In this document: in pieces, positions 47,351-58,321 of the stretch | How the letters are laid out: every line of letters begins with the position of its first letter | Numbering within the stretch: the stretch's first letter is position 1 | Source of the DNA: Prochilodus magdalenae | Taxonomy: Eukaryota > Chordata > Actinopteri > Characiformes > Prochilodontidae | Length of the DNA: 64,000 nucleotides | NCBI GenBank assembly: GCA_024036415.1 | Contig: JAMWET010001928.1 | Coordinates: 19,715 to 83,714 of the forward strand | Direction: 5' to 3' | Position numbers and translations under genes: made by a program | The notes under the pieces: model-generated | Told to the model about the DNA's origin: nothing | The model's database searches: none | What the model saw: the letters and a program-made list of their open reading frames with translations, nothing else

Positions 47351-48300
47351 TAATGATTGTAGTTGCAGTGTAGATGAAGTGCTCAGTGTGTGGATATTGA
47401 ACTGCTGAATTATGGATATAATTATTTTATGGATATATGGATATCGCTGTCCGACCGTATACAGTTATACTGGACGTTGGTATTGATTACTAGAAGTTCT
47501 GGAGACCCTACAGTTCATTCTGTTACTCAATATTGAGAAACACGGGAACTCCAGGGAACGTAGTGCAGTACCCCACTAATGGCGGCTTGCTGTGATCGTG
47601 ACACTGAGAATGGGATCGCTGCTTCACTCCGTCTCTCCCTGGATCCACTCCTCTGCTCAGACATTAACGAGACAGTCAAAGGATGCAGAGATAATTCACT
47701 GTCCCTTTGGGAATTCCATGTCCCATAAACCTTATTGATAGCCCTTTACAGACGCCCCGCAGGTAGTTGCTTGTGTCCCGCCGCGTGTTTGGGAAGCAGA
47801 TGCCGTTCTCATCATGACCTTTGACTCGCTTGCCTGCATGAGCTCAGCTTACAGGAAGCCCCGAGACAGGTTAGCCAAAAAACAACAGACCCACGCAAAG
47901 CCAGGGCGCTACCATGCAGGCCTAACCGCCCTCACGCTGCTGCTGATGGGTTCGGTCAGAAGCTCTCTCCTCAGCGCAGCGGGTCACACGTTCGGTTCCA
48001 GTGCAGGTTTGATAAGGTACAGTGTCAGAAACCACACAAAGGTCTATTAGAGATCACTGAACAGCTCCGCACAGCGTGCGGCGAGTGGTGATGATTCAGG
48101 AATGCAGTCAGCTTGACGCTAATTACTCTTCTTACACTTCCATCCCATCCTGCCTTCACAGCTCCATCACGAACCTCACCAGGGGAGCCCAGACAGCATC
48201 TTTCCTCTCCTCTTTTCACCATTTCATCAGTTTTACACTCTTTAAATACTTTACTTAGACGTTAATCATCTCAGAGGCTGTTTAAATCCCATTCCCCATG
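47351..48300. other. Mostly single-copy stretch
   Basis: No gene seen. 47580-48110 is repeat-free with moderate GC and could be conserved noncoding DNA; open frames there are short and lack domains. Confidence 0.35.
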
Positions 48301-48304
48301 CAGC

Positions 48305-48448
48305 TCATATCCTTTCCTCCTTTCTCTTCCTTTTCCCCATCTTCCTCTCTCTCTTTTTCTCTCATTTCTATTTCCTTCCCTTTTTCTTTTTTCCTTCCTT
48401 CCTTCTTCCCATCCTCCCTTTTATCTCTTCTTTCTTTCTTGCTTTCTT

Positions 48449-48510
<62 letters not shown>

Positions 48511-48859
48511 TCTTTCTTTCTCTTCTTTCTTTCTCTTTTTTTCTTTCTCTCTTTTTTCTTCCTCAGTCTCAAGTTCCTTCCTTTTTCTTTTTCCACTCTC
48601 TTCCTCTTCATTTCTTTCTTTCTTTCTTTCTTAATTTATTATTTTCTTTTTCTTCCATCTTTCATTTGTACCTTTTTTTTCCCTTTATCTTCTTTTCTTT
48701 TTCCTTCCTTCATTCCTTTTCTTTGTCACATTCCATTTTTCTTTCTTTTCTTAATTTATATTTTCTCCTTCCCTTTTTTTCTTTATTTTCCTTCCAGCTA
48801 TTTCTTTCTTCCCCTCCTTCCCCTCTTCATTCCTTCCTTTCCTATTTCTGTCCTTCTTT

Positions 48860-48890
<31 letters not shown>

Positions 48891-48908
48891 ACCTCTCTGT
48901 CTTTCCCA
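48305..48908. repeat. CTTT/CTTC/CT pyrimidine tract
   Basis: Includes pure CT at 48449-48501 and CTTT at 48862-48890. Apparent Ser/Phe/Leu frames are artefacts. Confidence 0.93.
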
Positions 48909-48909
48909 T

Positions 48910-49548
48910 GTTATTAAGATGGAATTCTGGGACAGTTAGTTTCCTGGTTCTCTTTCCGTGTGAACGCTGTAATTTCAGGAAATGTGGGTAGTTATTTTTC
49001 CCAGATGTCCGTCTCTGTCTTGGTTTAGAGGAATCGAGATTACTGTGTGGGATTGATTACCATCACACATAACACGCAGAGCCGCGTAGGCAATCAGGAC
49101 AGAGCGAGGCTGGGGTGGCCAGAAACACGGCTTGTCCGTAACAGCACAACTGCACAGAGGAGAGATAAACACACAAGCAGATGTGCTCGTCTCCGGAAAT
49201 GGGAGCTGCATTGTTGTCTGAGGCAGGTCTGATAATGTGTGAGTGTGTGTGTGATGTTTGCCGGGGTTCCCAACACATTTAATAAAACGAACTTCAGGCA
49301 GATTCTTACAGGGAGAGCTGGAATGCATTAGAGCAGGGCACCCACAGAAGCAGTGCTGGTTTGGAGAAATGCTGTATGGCTCAATCAGAGAAATACACAT
49401 ACCCTCGCAGGAAAAGAGGCGTGAACACCCTGCCTGTATACTCACCGTATACTGGACCGATCTCGTGAGTCAGCACGTCCCTCTGTGCATCTTACCGTAC
49501 AATGTCCATCTACTAGCTGCACTTAGCATAGCGGAGAAGAACATTCAA
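48910..49548. other. Single-copy stretch, no gene seen
   Basis: Overlapping minus-strand frames (48975-49445, 156 codons) and + frame 49258-49554 share DNA and lack known domains. Confidence 0.4.
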
Positions 49549-50927
49549 AACTAGAAAAGTGCATTTCCTGAGGGAAACGCGGGATGGTTGCGCAGCTTGC
49601 TCAGTGAGGAACGAGGGATGTTGATTAATACGAAGGGTGCGGGTTGGTATGGACTGTATGTGTAAACGAACGTCTGGGGGCCTGCCCTTAGTTTGGTGGC
49701 TCTCGAGCGAACGAAAGCATTACTGCTTGGTTTGAGTCGAAAATGACTGGGACTCTGTGGGAGGAACGAGGGATGAGTAAACGAGTGCGGGTCGGTATGA
49801 CTGTGGATTAGCGTCTGGGGGCCTTCCCTTAGTGAGTATGTGAAGTTTGGTGGCTCTCGGGCGAACGGAAGCGTTACTGCTTGGTTTGTTTCGAAAATGA
49901 CAGGGACTCTATGAGAGAAACGAGGGATGAATAAAAGACAGATAGACGAGTGCGGGTCAGTATGGCTGTCGGTTAGTGCTTGGGCACCTGCCCTTAGTGT
50001 GTATGTGAAGTTTGGTGGCTCTCGGGCGAACGAAAGCATTACTTGGTCTGGGTCGAAAATGACCGGGACTCTAAGGGAGAAACGAGGGATGAATAAACGA
50101 CAGATAGACGAGTGCGGGTCAGTATGACTGTGGGTCAGTGCTTGGGGACCTGCCCTTAGTGTGTATGTGAAGTTACGCGCCTCTCGGGCGAACGAAACAG
50201 CCGGCTTTAGGTGGGTCCAAAAATGACTGGGACTCTATGGGAGGAACGAGGGATGCGAAAAAGAGGCGAGATGAACGAGTGCGGGTCAATCCATCACCGA
50301 ATGCTGGCTCGGGGCTTTGCCCCGAACCCTTGTATCCGATTTGGAAGCTCTAGGTCGAGCGGGAGTGGAGTACATAGGCAAACAATTTTCCATCCTATTC
50401 ATTCTCTATGGAGGAAAAAGGGATGCGAAAAAGAGGAGAGATGAACGAGTGCGGGTCAATCCATCACCGAATGCTGGCTCGGGGCTTCGCCCCGAGCCCT
50501 TGGATCCGATTTGGTGTCTCTAGCTCGAGCGGAAGTGGGTTAGGTAGGCACGCGTTTTCGCCCCATTCATTTCCAATGAGAGGAGAAAGGGATGCGATAA
50601 AAGGAGAAATGAACGAGTGCGGGTCAATCCATCACCGTATTCCTGCTTGGGGCTGTGCCCCGAGCCTGTGTATCCGATTTGGTGTCTCTAGGTCGAGCGG
50701 AAGTGGGTTAGATGGGCACGCGTTTTCGGCTCCCATTCATTCTCTATGGGCAAAAATTCCGGAAAAATTCCTTCCCGATCGGAATTCTTGCATCCGATCA
50801 AAAAGTTGTATACAAGCACACATCAGCGCATCATACCGGACGATATGGAGTTGGAACGGAGTCGATATCTCGAAAACTGCGGGACTAGTTAGTCGGCGAC
50901 GAAAACGCGGCGAAATAAGAATAATAA
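49549..50927. repeat. Hairpin-bearing modular array, block 1
   Basis: Starts AACTAGAAAAGTGCATTTCC. The first half is about four 154-163-bp units with CGAAAATGACTGGGACTCTA, GAGGAACGAGGGATG, CGAGTGCGGGTCAGTATG and GTGGCTCTCGGGCGAACG. The second half is three 170-180-bp units with GTGCGGGTCAATCCATCACC, a GGGGC/GCCCC hairpin, TATCCGATTTGG and CTAGGTCGAGCGG. It closes with ATTCTTGCATCCGATCAAAA and GATATCTCGAAAACTGCGGG, then AATAATA. Open frames are not conserved between units, so I see no protein. Not assigned to a known class. Confidence 0.9.
50476..50498. other. Representative 10-bp hairpin of the module
   Basis: GGCTCGGGGC, TTC, GCCCCGAGCC: a perfect 10-bp stem with a 3-base loop. Counterparts at 50306-50328 (TTT loop, one mismatch), 50645-50665 (TGT loop, one G-T wobble), 51666-51686 (TTC loop, 9-bp stem) and 51838-51856 (degraded). 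Confidence 0.88.
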
Positions 50928-52140
50928 CTAGAAAAGTGCATTTCCTGAGGGAAACGCGGGATGGTTGCGCAGCTTGCTCAGTGAGGAACGAGGGATGAGT
51001 AAACGAGTGCGGGTCAGTATGGCTGTGGATTAGCGTCTGGGGGCCTGCCCTTAGTTTGGTAGCTCTTGAGCGAACGAAAGCATTACTGCTTGGGTTGGGT
51101 CGAAAATGACTGGGACTCTATGGGAGGAACGAGGGATGAGTAAACGAGTGCGGGTCGGTATGACTGTGGATTAGCTTCTGGGGGACTGCCGTTGGTGAGT
51201 ACAAGAAGTTTGGTAGCTCTCGGGCGAATGGAAACATTACTGCTTGGTTTGGGTCGAAAATGACTGGGTCTCTATGGGGGGGGAACGAGGGATGAATAAA
51301 CGAGTGCGGGTCAGTATGACTGTGGATTAGCATCTGGGGGCCTACCCTTAGTGAGTATGTGAAGTTTGGTGGCTCTCGGGTGAATGGAAAAGTTACTGCT
51401 TGGTTTGGGTCGAAAATGACTAGGACTCTATGGGAGAAACGAGGGATGAATAAACGACAGATAGACGAGTGCGGGTCAGTATGACTGTGGGTCAGTGCTT
51501 GGGGAACTGACCTTAGCGTGTATGTGAAGATTTGCGCTTCTCGGACGAACGAAACATCCGGCTTTAGTTGTGTCGAAAAATGACTGGGACTCTATGGGAG
51601 GAACGAGGGATGCGGGAAAAAAAGGAGAAATGAACGAGTGCGGGTCAATCCATCACCGAATGCTGGCTCGGGGCTTCGCCCCGAGCACTTGTGTCTGATT
51701 TGGAGGCTCTAGGTCGAGCGGGAGCAGAGTACATAGGCAAACAATTTTCCTTCCCATTCATTTCCTATGGGAGGAGAAAGGGATGCGAAAAGAAAGAGAA
51801 ACGAACGAGTGCGGGTCAATCCAACACTGAATTCCTGTTCAGGGCTTTGCCCCAAGCCAGTGTATCCGATTTGGTGTCTCTAGGTTGAGCGGAAGTAGGG
51901 TAAAAATGCACGAGATTAGTCCTCCCAGTCATTGTCTATGGGAAAAAATTCCGGGAAAATTCCTTCCTGCTCGGAATTCTTGCATCCGATCAAAAAGCTG
52001 TATACAAGCCCGAAGCACGCAATCATACCGGACAATCCGGAGTTGGAACGGTGTTGATATCTCGAAAACTGCGGGACGAGTTAGTCGGCGAAGAAACGGC
52101 AGAAAAATAAGAACAACTGGAATAATAATAATAATAATAT
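50928..52140. repeat. Hairpin-bearing modular array, block 2
   Basis: Repeats the order of block 1 at an offset of 1377 bp: the same CTAGAAAAGTGCATTTCCTG start, four units of the first type, two of the second, and the same tail with ATTCTTGCATCCGATCAAAA and CTCGAAAACTGCGGGAC, then (AAT)n. One second-type unit is missing compared with block 1, which accounts for most of the length difference. Confidence 0.9.
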
Positions 52141-52158
52141 AAATCGGATAACAGTATA

Positions 52159-52186
52159 GTTGCGCATTGCTTTAGCAATGCGCAAC
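52159..52186. other. Terminal perfect hairpin after the modular array
   Basis: GTTGCGCATTGCT, TT, AGCAATGCGCAAC: a 13-bp perfect stem with a 2-base loop, directly after the (AAT)n that closes block 2. At the equivalent place after block 1, GCATTTCCTGAGGGAAACGC also folds, less perfectly. The position suggests each block ends in AT-rich linker plus hairpin. No CTRR tetranucleotide follows, which argues against a standard Helitron end. Confidence 0.9.
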
Positions 52187-52194
52187 CATAATAA

Positions 52195-52550
52195 ATACCA
52201 CCATGACTTACACTTAACATATATGGACTATACATATATATGTATGTATGTATGTCCACGGGCTTATGCTTATATATAGACTATATTTATATGGGTATAT
52301 ATAAAACAACAATTTTGTTATATATATATTGCACATATATATTACATATATTACACACACATATATAACAAAATAGTTGTTATATATATACGTTATATAT
52401 GTTAAATATATATATAAATTGTTGTTTTATATATACATTATATACGTTATAAAAAATATTTATATATACATATATAATACACATAAATATAGACTATATA
52501 TGTGTATATATAAAACAACAATTTTGTTATATATATTACACATATATATT

Positions 52551-52632
<82 letters not shown>

Positions 52633-52662
52633 CAAAATTGTTGTTTTATATATACATCATAT

Positions 52663-52702
<40 letters not shown>

Positions 52703-52705
52703 AAT
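52195..52705. repeat. TA-rich palindromic satellite
   Basis: Long TA runs (notably 52561-52630) plus repeated AAAACAACAATTTTGTTATA and its inverse AACAAAATTGTTGTTTTATA at about 52300, 52375-52430, 52515 and 52632. It can fold extensively. Confidence 0.9.
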
Positions 52706-52729
52706 ACGTTCAGGATATGTGTGATATAT

Positions 52730-52930
52730 GTCAAGGGACGGAGGGTCACCGGTTTGATTCCCTAAACCAACAGGACACAACCGCCATTGAGCAAGGCACC
52801 TAACCCCAACTGCTCCCCAGGTGCTTTAGATAGGGCTGCCCAAAGCTCTGGGGGCAAGTGTGCTCACTGCCCCCTAGTGTGTGTGTTCACTAGTGCATAT
52901 GTGTGTGCAGGTGGGCTACATGCAGTAGGT
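52730..52930 (+). mobile_element. SINE-like tRNA-derived repeat, second family
   Basis: A B-box-like GGTTTGATTCCC is followed by TTGAGCAAGGCACCTAACCC and CAACTGCTCCCCAGGTGC, a block I know from fish tRNA-derived SINEs, then CTCACTGCCCCCTAGTGTGT. It differs from the 33006-type SINE in tail and body. The head is poorly preserved. Confidence 0.65.
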
Positions 52931-53080
52931 GTGCACTCCTGGCAGTATGACTCTAAAACTCTAACGTGTCAGGACTCTTGATGTACCACAGTATGACACT
53001 CCTCCATATCTCCACCTCTGATATATATTTAGTGGTGTAAAAACTCTGATCTCTGTTTCTGCACAGTGTAAACGCTCCAG

Positions 53081-53194
53081 TTCTGCTTTCAGTCTAGTGA
53101 ATATTCATGAGGGACCGACCAATAGAATGGCTCCAAACCTCCTTAGGCATAAACCTCGTTCTATCAGCCTCCACTGCAGGTTAGGAAAGCTGGC
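53081..53194 (+). repeat. Direct duplication left of a CTTT tract
   Basis: Matches 53641-53763: CAGTTCTGCTTTCAGTCTAG, TGAATATTCATGAGGGACCG, ACCAATAGAATGGCTCCAAA, TCCACTGCAGGTTAGGAAAG, with only a few changes over about 115 bp. Confidence 0.93.
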
Positions 53195-53424
53195 TCATTT
53201 TTCCTTTACTTCTTTCACGCTCTTTGTTTCTTTCTTTCTTTCTCCTTTGTCTTTCTTTCTTTCTCCCTTTCTTTTTTTCTTTTCTTCTTTTACTCTCTTC
53301 TTTCTTTCTTTCTTTCTTTCTCCTTTGTCTTTCTTTCTCTCTTTCTTTCTTCCTTTCCCTCTGTCTTTCTTTCTTTCTTTTTTTCTTTCTTTCTCCTTTG
53401 TCTTTCTTTCTTCCTTTCCCTTTT

Positions 53425-53463
<39 letters not shown>

Positions 53464-53640
53464 CCTTTGTCTTTCTTCCTTTCCCTCTTTCTTTCTTTCT
53501 TTTTTCCTTTTCTTCTTTCACTCCTTTCTTTCTTTCTTTGTTACTTTTCCTCTTTCTCTTTTTCTTTCTTTCTTTCTTTTTTCCTTTTCTTCTTTCACGC
53601 TCTTATTTCTTTCTATCTTTGTTACTTTCTCAATGTAAAC
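53195..53640. repeat. CTTT tetranucleotide tract
   Basis: Interrupted (CTTT)n with recurring CTCCTTTGTCTTTC and TTTTTCCTTTTCTTCTTTCA blocks, the same blocks as in 54775-55560. Confidence 0.95.
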
Positions 53641-53763
53641 GTTCCAGTTCTGCTTTCAGTCTAGTGAATATTCATGAGGGACCGACCAATAGAATGGCTC
53701 CAAACCTGCTTAGACATAAACCTCGTTCTATCAGCCTCCACTGCAGGTTAGGAAAGCTGGCTC
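53641..53763 (+). repeat. Direct duplication right of the CTTT tract
   Basis: Partner of 53081-53194, preceded by GTAAACGTTCCAG matching GTAAACGCTCCAG before copy 1. Confidence 0.93.
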
Positions 53764-54770
53764 CTCCTCCCGTAAAGTTCAGCTTTAGAGGTGTTTAAGG
53801 TGGACTATATAATTCTGTGAGTTCTATTTTATAGTTTGAGGTCTTCACTTTAATTCTAAGGTACAGCATTATAATAAACATAAGCATAAAACTAAAATAT
53901 CGTTATTAATTACACACTGTAAAGCATTTCAACACAACAATAAACAAACAAGCATACATACGTACTAAACTGGGGGTCAGTCCATTTAAACCTCGGCACT
54001 GTACTGAGTACTAACTCCTGCCTGCAGATTCGTATACGGTACAGTAGAGTAGACAGCTGAGCTGTAGCACACGTAGCCGGTTCCAGAGACGGCTCTTGGT
54101 CTCTGATATAAAGGCTGCCCTGATTAACACGGTGGTGTTTGAGAGCGTGGCTGTGTATTGGCTGTATTAGACACCAGTTTGCCTGAACCTGTAGATGTTT
54201 GGTGGCCTGCTGTGAGAGAGGCTCTCCTGTCAGTTCTCCCCTGTGTAATTTATGGCTCCCCCGCTCCTCTGCTCCTCGGCTCCTCTTTAGAAATGTTTTT
54301 ATTTATTTATTAATGGTGAGCAGAAATGCTTTACCGATCACGTGCCGTAGGTACGGATGTGTGTACATGAACTCTTGGCGAAGCTGACGGACTTTAAAAG
54401 GACTGAGACAGTGTCTTGGGAAGTTGAGCTTCTCTGAATGTAAACTGGGCCGGCTGATTTTTGAGCAGTGTAGCTCATTGCACCCCTGATGTCCGCACAC
54501 AGTGGGGCTCGGAGGGAGGTTCTGTAGGGTGTAGTGTATTCCCTGTTTACTGAGTTTTGGTTGTTGCCTGTTCGGTCAGTAGGCTATAGGAGTCTACTCC
54601 CTCCATGGAGAAGAGAATCCGTCCCCCTGTTTCCTTCATGTTTCTGACGGTGTGTGGGGGTCAGTGTTGCAGTGTGTGGTAGTATTTGGTGATGGTGATG
54701 TTCCGTCTCTCACTGAGGTTCTCCACACATCCACTAATTCATTTCAGTTAGCAGACGAACGTGTACCTCA
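53764..54770. other. Low-repeat stretch, no gene seen
   Basis: Short frames only and no repeats recognised. Confidence 0.4.
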
Positions 54771-54774
54771 GCTA

Positions 54775-55084
54775 CTACCTTTCTCCTTCCTTCCCTCACT
54801 CTTCTTTCCTTCCTCCTTGTTTCTCTCTATTCCATTAATGGCTTTTTCTTTCCTTCTTTCTCTCTTTCTCTTTCTTTGCTCCTTTCTCTTTCTCCCTTTC
54901 ATTCTTTCTTTGTTACTTTTCTTCTTTCTCTCTTTATCTCTTTCTTTCTTTCTTTCTCCTTTGTCTTTCTTTCTTTCTCTTTTTCTTTCTTTCTTTCTTT
55001 CTTTCTTTCTTTTTTTACTTTCTTTCTTTCTTTTTTCTCTCTTTCTCTCTTTCTTTCTTTTTTCCTTTTCTTCTTTCACGCTCT

Positions 55085-55119
<35 letters not shown>

Positions 55120-55560
55120 CCTTTGTCTTTCTTTCTCTTTCTCTTTCTTTCTTCCTTTCCCTCTTTCTTTCTTTCTTTCTTTCTTTCTTTTTTCCTTTTC
55201 TTCTTTCACGCTCTTCTTTCTTTCTTTCATTCTTTCATTCTTTCTTAGTTACTTTTCCTCTTTTTCTTTCTTTCTTTCTTTTTTCCTTTTCCTATTTCAC
55301 GCTCTTCTTTCTTTCTTTCTTTCTTTGTTACTTTTATTCTTTCTTTCTTTCTTTCTTTCTTTCTTCTTTGTCTTTCTTCCAATCCCTCTTTCTTTCTTTC
55401 TTTTTCCTTTTCTTCTTTTACTCTCTTCTTTCTTTCTTTCATTCTTTCTTTGTTACTTTTCCTCTTTTTCTTTCTTTTTTCCTATTCTTCTTTCACGCTC
55501 TTCTTTCTTTGTTACTTTTATTCTTTCTTTGTTTCTTTCTTTCTTCTTTTTTTTTACCTC
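54775..55560. repeat. CTTT tetranucleotide tract
   Basis: About 785 bp. A larger block (CTTTTTTCCTTTTCTTCTTTCACGCTCTTC) recurs at about 55059, 55189, 55279 and 55475, so the tract has higher-order units of roughly 90-195 bp. Confidence 0.95.
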
Positions 55561-55564
55561 CTTC

Positions 55565-56940
55565 TCTAATATCTCAACGTGATGTAGATGTACAGTAAAT
55601 GTAATGTAAAATGACTTTCTGAAATATTCCCTTTTAAAATCTTAAAATAATCATTTGCACAGTTTTTTTATTTTCATTGTTGTGAAATAATAAGCCAACA
55701 TCTTCAGAAAATGTGTAAATATTTTAAGATATTTTTATATATTTTGAAGTTATTTTATATCACACTTCAAAGCAACGTTAAGGATGATCCAGCTCCTCAG
55801 CCCAGCAAAGATGAGCAGAGGACACAGAGAAGCATATCTTTAAAAAAGATCAGTGAAAACTGTAACCATGCTTAGAGTTCAGACTGCCCCCTTCTGCGTG
55901 AGCAATGCTACTGCAAACAGAAGCTAGCAGCCTCAGTTTCTCACAGCATACGGCTGATCCAGGACCAGTTACCTTCACTTCCACTGCCCTTCCAGCATAC
56001 TCATTTTTGGACTTTCTCCTATCAGGCGGCACATACATGTCCGCCATGACTGGTATCAGATCCCGCTTAACTCGGAATCCTCTCAGGACTGAAAGTGAAA
56101 AGCCTGAAACCATCCCTGATCTTCCGTCCTCCATCCTAACTAAATAAAACCACCCATGAGTCCAGGCATGACACGCTTCCCTCATTCAGCCATTATTCAC
56201 TTTCTGCAGGCAAGTAATTGCCCCTTCTCATCAATCATTTCCAGTGCTCCTCTGTTTGGCATAGTCCCGCTGCCTGAGCGGTGCCGAGGGAGGCGACGGT
56301 GGCCTTGTTTTAAACTCCGATATAAATCAGAAAGCTCAGGCGGCGCGAGGTTATTCAGTCACACGCTGCAACGAGTCAATAAACATCTGCATTGCTGAGG
56401 GCCCTTATCAGCCGGGCTGCATCTCTGTGGTTTGGGAGAAACCCCCTTGGAGGCCTGAAGCCCCACTGTTCTTCCTCTACACAGGCTAATCTAACCAAGT
56501 CAAGAATGCCTTTGACAGGGTTTACCTAAAGGCTGTTTATCCAGCGGACAACGGCTCTTTTTAACACTGTAGCTTTGTCCGCAGGCATGTCGACACTGGC
56601 CGCACGCGGTGATTACATTGGCCTCTGTCGGGGCGCTGCCGATAAGCACGGTTTCCGAGGGCATTGTGCCCATGATTTATGAGACATCTCTGGTTGTAAA
56701 CGCGAATGTATGTGTACGTGTTGCCCGCATGGTCCCCCCAAATTTACAATCCCTGTCAAGAGTCTGGGGACACCCTGCGTCCCTTCGGATAGGCTTGGTT
56801 TTACTGTCCGTCACTCTTTACTAGCTTTCAATTAACTTCTGATACCAGCGTATAGCAGCTATAATGTATATAACACGTGGAGCCAATAAATGGCCTAAAT
56901 ATTGACTATTAAAAGACTTTAATAGAGATTAATAAGCTAA
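55565..56940. other. Mostly single-copy region, possible conserved noncoding DNA
   Basis: Repeat-free over 1.3 kb, with opposite-strand frames at 55850-56185 and 55905-56147 (111 and 80 codons) lacking domains. 56400-56820 is moderately GC-rich. No gene supported. Confidence 0.35.
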
Positions 56941-56942
56941 AT

Positions 56943-57194
56943 ATATCATCGCTGTCCAAAGAAGATCAAGTATCTCCAAAATGGTAACTTTACAGGAGAG
57001 GCCAAAAACCTAACTAACTTTTAATGTAAGTCAATGGAACCAGACTTTTTTAAAGGGGGCCATTCTATTGGTCCATTATTCATGACATCTCCGCACAGTG
57101 TAAACGGCAGCTGCTGTGTTCAAATGATGCATAAAAGTAAAGATCGACAAAAATCAACACAAACAAAATGTTTTTCTTTGAACAGCAGTGATAT
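56943..57194 (-). mobile_element. 245-bp MITE family, copy C (inverted)
   Basis: Starts CGCTGTCCAAAGAAGATCAA with GTATCTCCAAAATGG and GTAACTTTACAGGAGAGGCC, the reverse complement of the right halves of copies A and B. Ends AAATGTTTTTCTTTGAACAG. Confidence 0.86.
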
Positions 57195-57635
57195 TTACAA
57201 AATCATCACTTATAGGCTCCCTGCTATTCAAGAGGTGTCTGTCCCGAACCCTGACCCCTACCTTTACACTTGTACACTTGTTAAATGCTGTATTTTAAAA
57301 AAAGATTGTTCGTCTTCTGCCCTGCATTTTCACGTCACTACCGAAACAGTGTTAGTCTGTGGGCGGAGCCTTGTTTACACCATGCCATGCATTTTAGAGC
57401 AGGAAGTGAGGCTGCATCCCCCTGTTCTTCATGGTCACATGGTGTGGAGTTCCAGATCTCATGGTTTTGATGCCCAAAGTCTGATAATCAGTGCCTAATA
57501 TTAAGAAAGGTCACTTTCGAAACAATCACTACTGAAACCTATTTCGAACCTCTGGTGGTGTTGTGATTGTTGCGGCGGTGAAAAAAAAAGGCACCCCAGC
57601 TAGTACTGACTTGTTCTAAAGACGTTCTTAGAATA
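57195..57635. other. Low-repeat stretch, no gene seen
   Basis: No domain-bearing frame. The 154-codon frame 57034-57498 starts inside the MITE and is not supported. Confidence 0.4.
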
Positions 57636-57639
57636 TGCA

Positions 57640-57990
57640 ATGTAAGGTTCCATGAGTGCTCTCAGCAGGGAGGCTTTCTTTTGGTTTCCAGAATGTTTCC
57701 AGAATGTTCTTCTCCGGTCTCATCCTTAAAACATCCTCTGAATGTTGAGCTGAGAAGGTCCTTCTCATCATGTAACATAATCTGTGGCCCTGACAACATC
57801 CTCAAAACATTCTCTGACCATTGCAGACCATCCTTAGTTAGGATATAACCTCACAGGAACCTTATCCGAAATGATAAACATCTAAAGCATTCTTTAAACC
57901 ATGAAGATTAAAGCGTTTTCTTTAAACCTTTATGAGGACTTGTAGGTAACGTTAGCCAAAGGCCCGGGAATGTGCCCTGCTAGCTGGAAT
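57640..57990. repeat. Diverged internal repeat around GAATGTTC / ACATCCTC words
   Basis: Words such as TTCCAGAATGTT, AAAACATCCTCTGAATG, CAACATCCTCAAAACATTCTCTGA recur irregularly, resembling a known style of fish interspersed repeat. Edges are unclear. Confidence 0.4.
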
Positions 57991-58129
57991 CACTTATTGG
58001 AATAAAATAAACTAATCCAGGTAAAAGCTCGCTCCAAAGCCCAGCTCAGTTAAAAGTCAAAGTGACCTTTGAACTCTGACTTTAAACCAGTCTGGTAGAA
58101 TCACCCATATAACCCATTTCACAACAACT

Positions 58130-58321
58130 TACACTGTAAAAGGTGCCAATTAAAAATCACTTCCAATTGAATAAGCTTTACTCAACTCAGAAAATGACTT
58201 TGACTGGAAGAATCATTCATTCAAAGTCTTTTCTTTAGGATGAATAAACCTAATTCATTTGCTTTTAATAAATTAGAGTATCTTTGTTAGGTTAAACCAA
58301 CAAAACAGTTTTTACAGTGTA
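58130..58321. mobile_element. Short MITE with TACACTGTAAAA ends
   Basis: TTACACTGTAAAA at about 58130 is inverted at 58308-58321 (TTTTTACAGTGTA). The interior is AT-rich and non-coding. Length about 190 bp. Confidence 0.75.

Noticed and set aside
49551..50039. 162-codon minus-strand frame as a protein of the modular array
   Set aside because: The frame is not preserved between equivalent units (breaks and shifts at each repeat), so there is no coding selection visible.
52159..52186. Helitron 3' terminus
   Set aside because: The hairpin is there, but no CTRR follows it and no TC start was found at the other end of the array.
53097..53798. 233-codon frame across duplicated ends and CTTT tract
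   Set aside because: The centre is CTTT repeat and both ends are the same duplicated noncoding segment read in the same frame.
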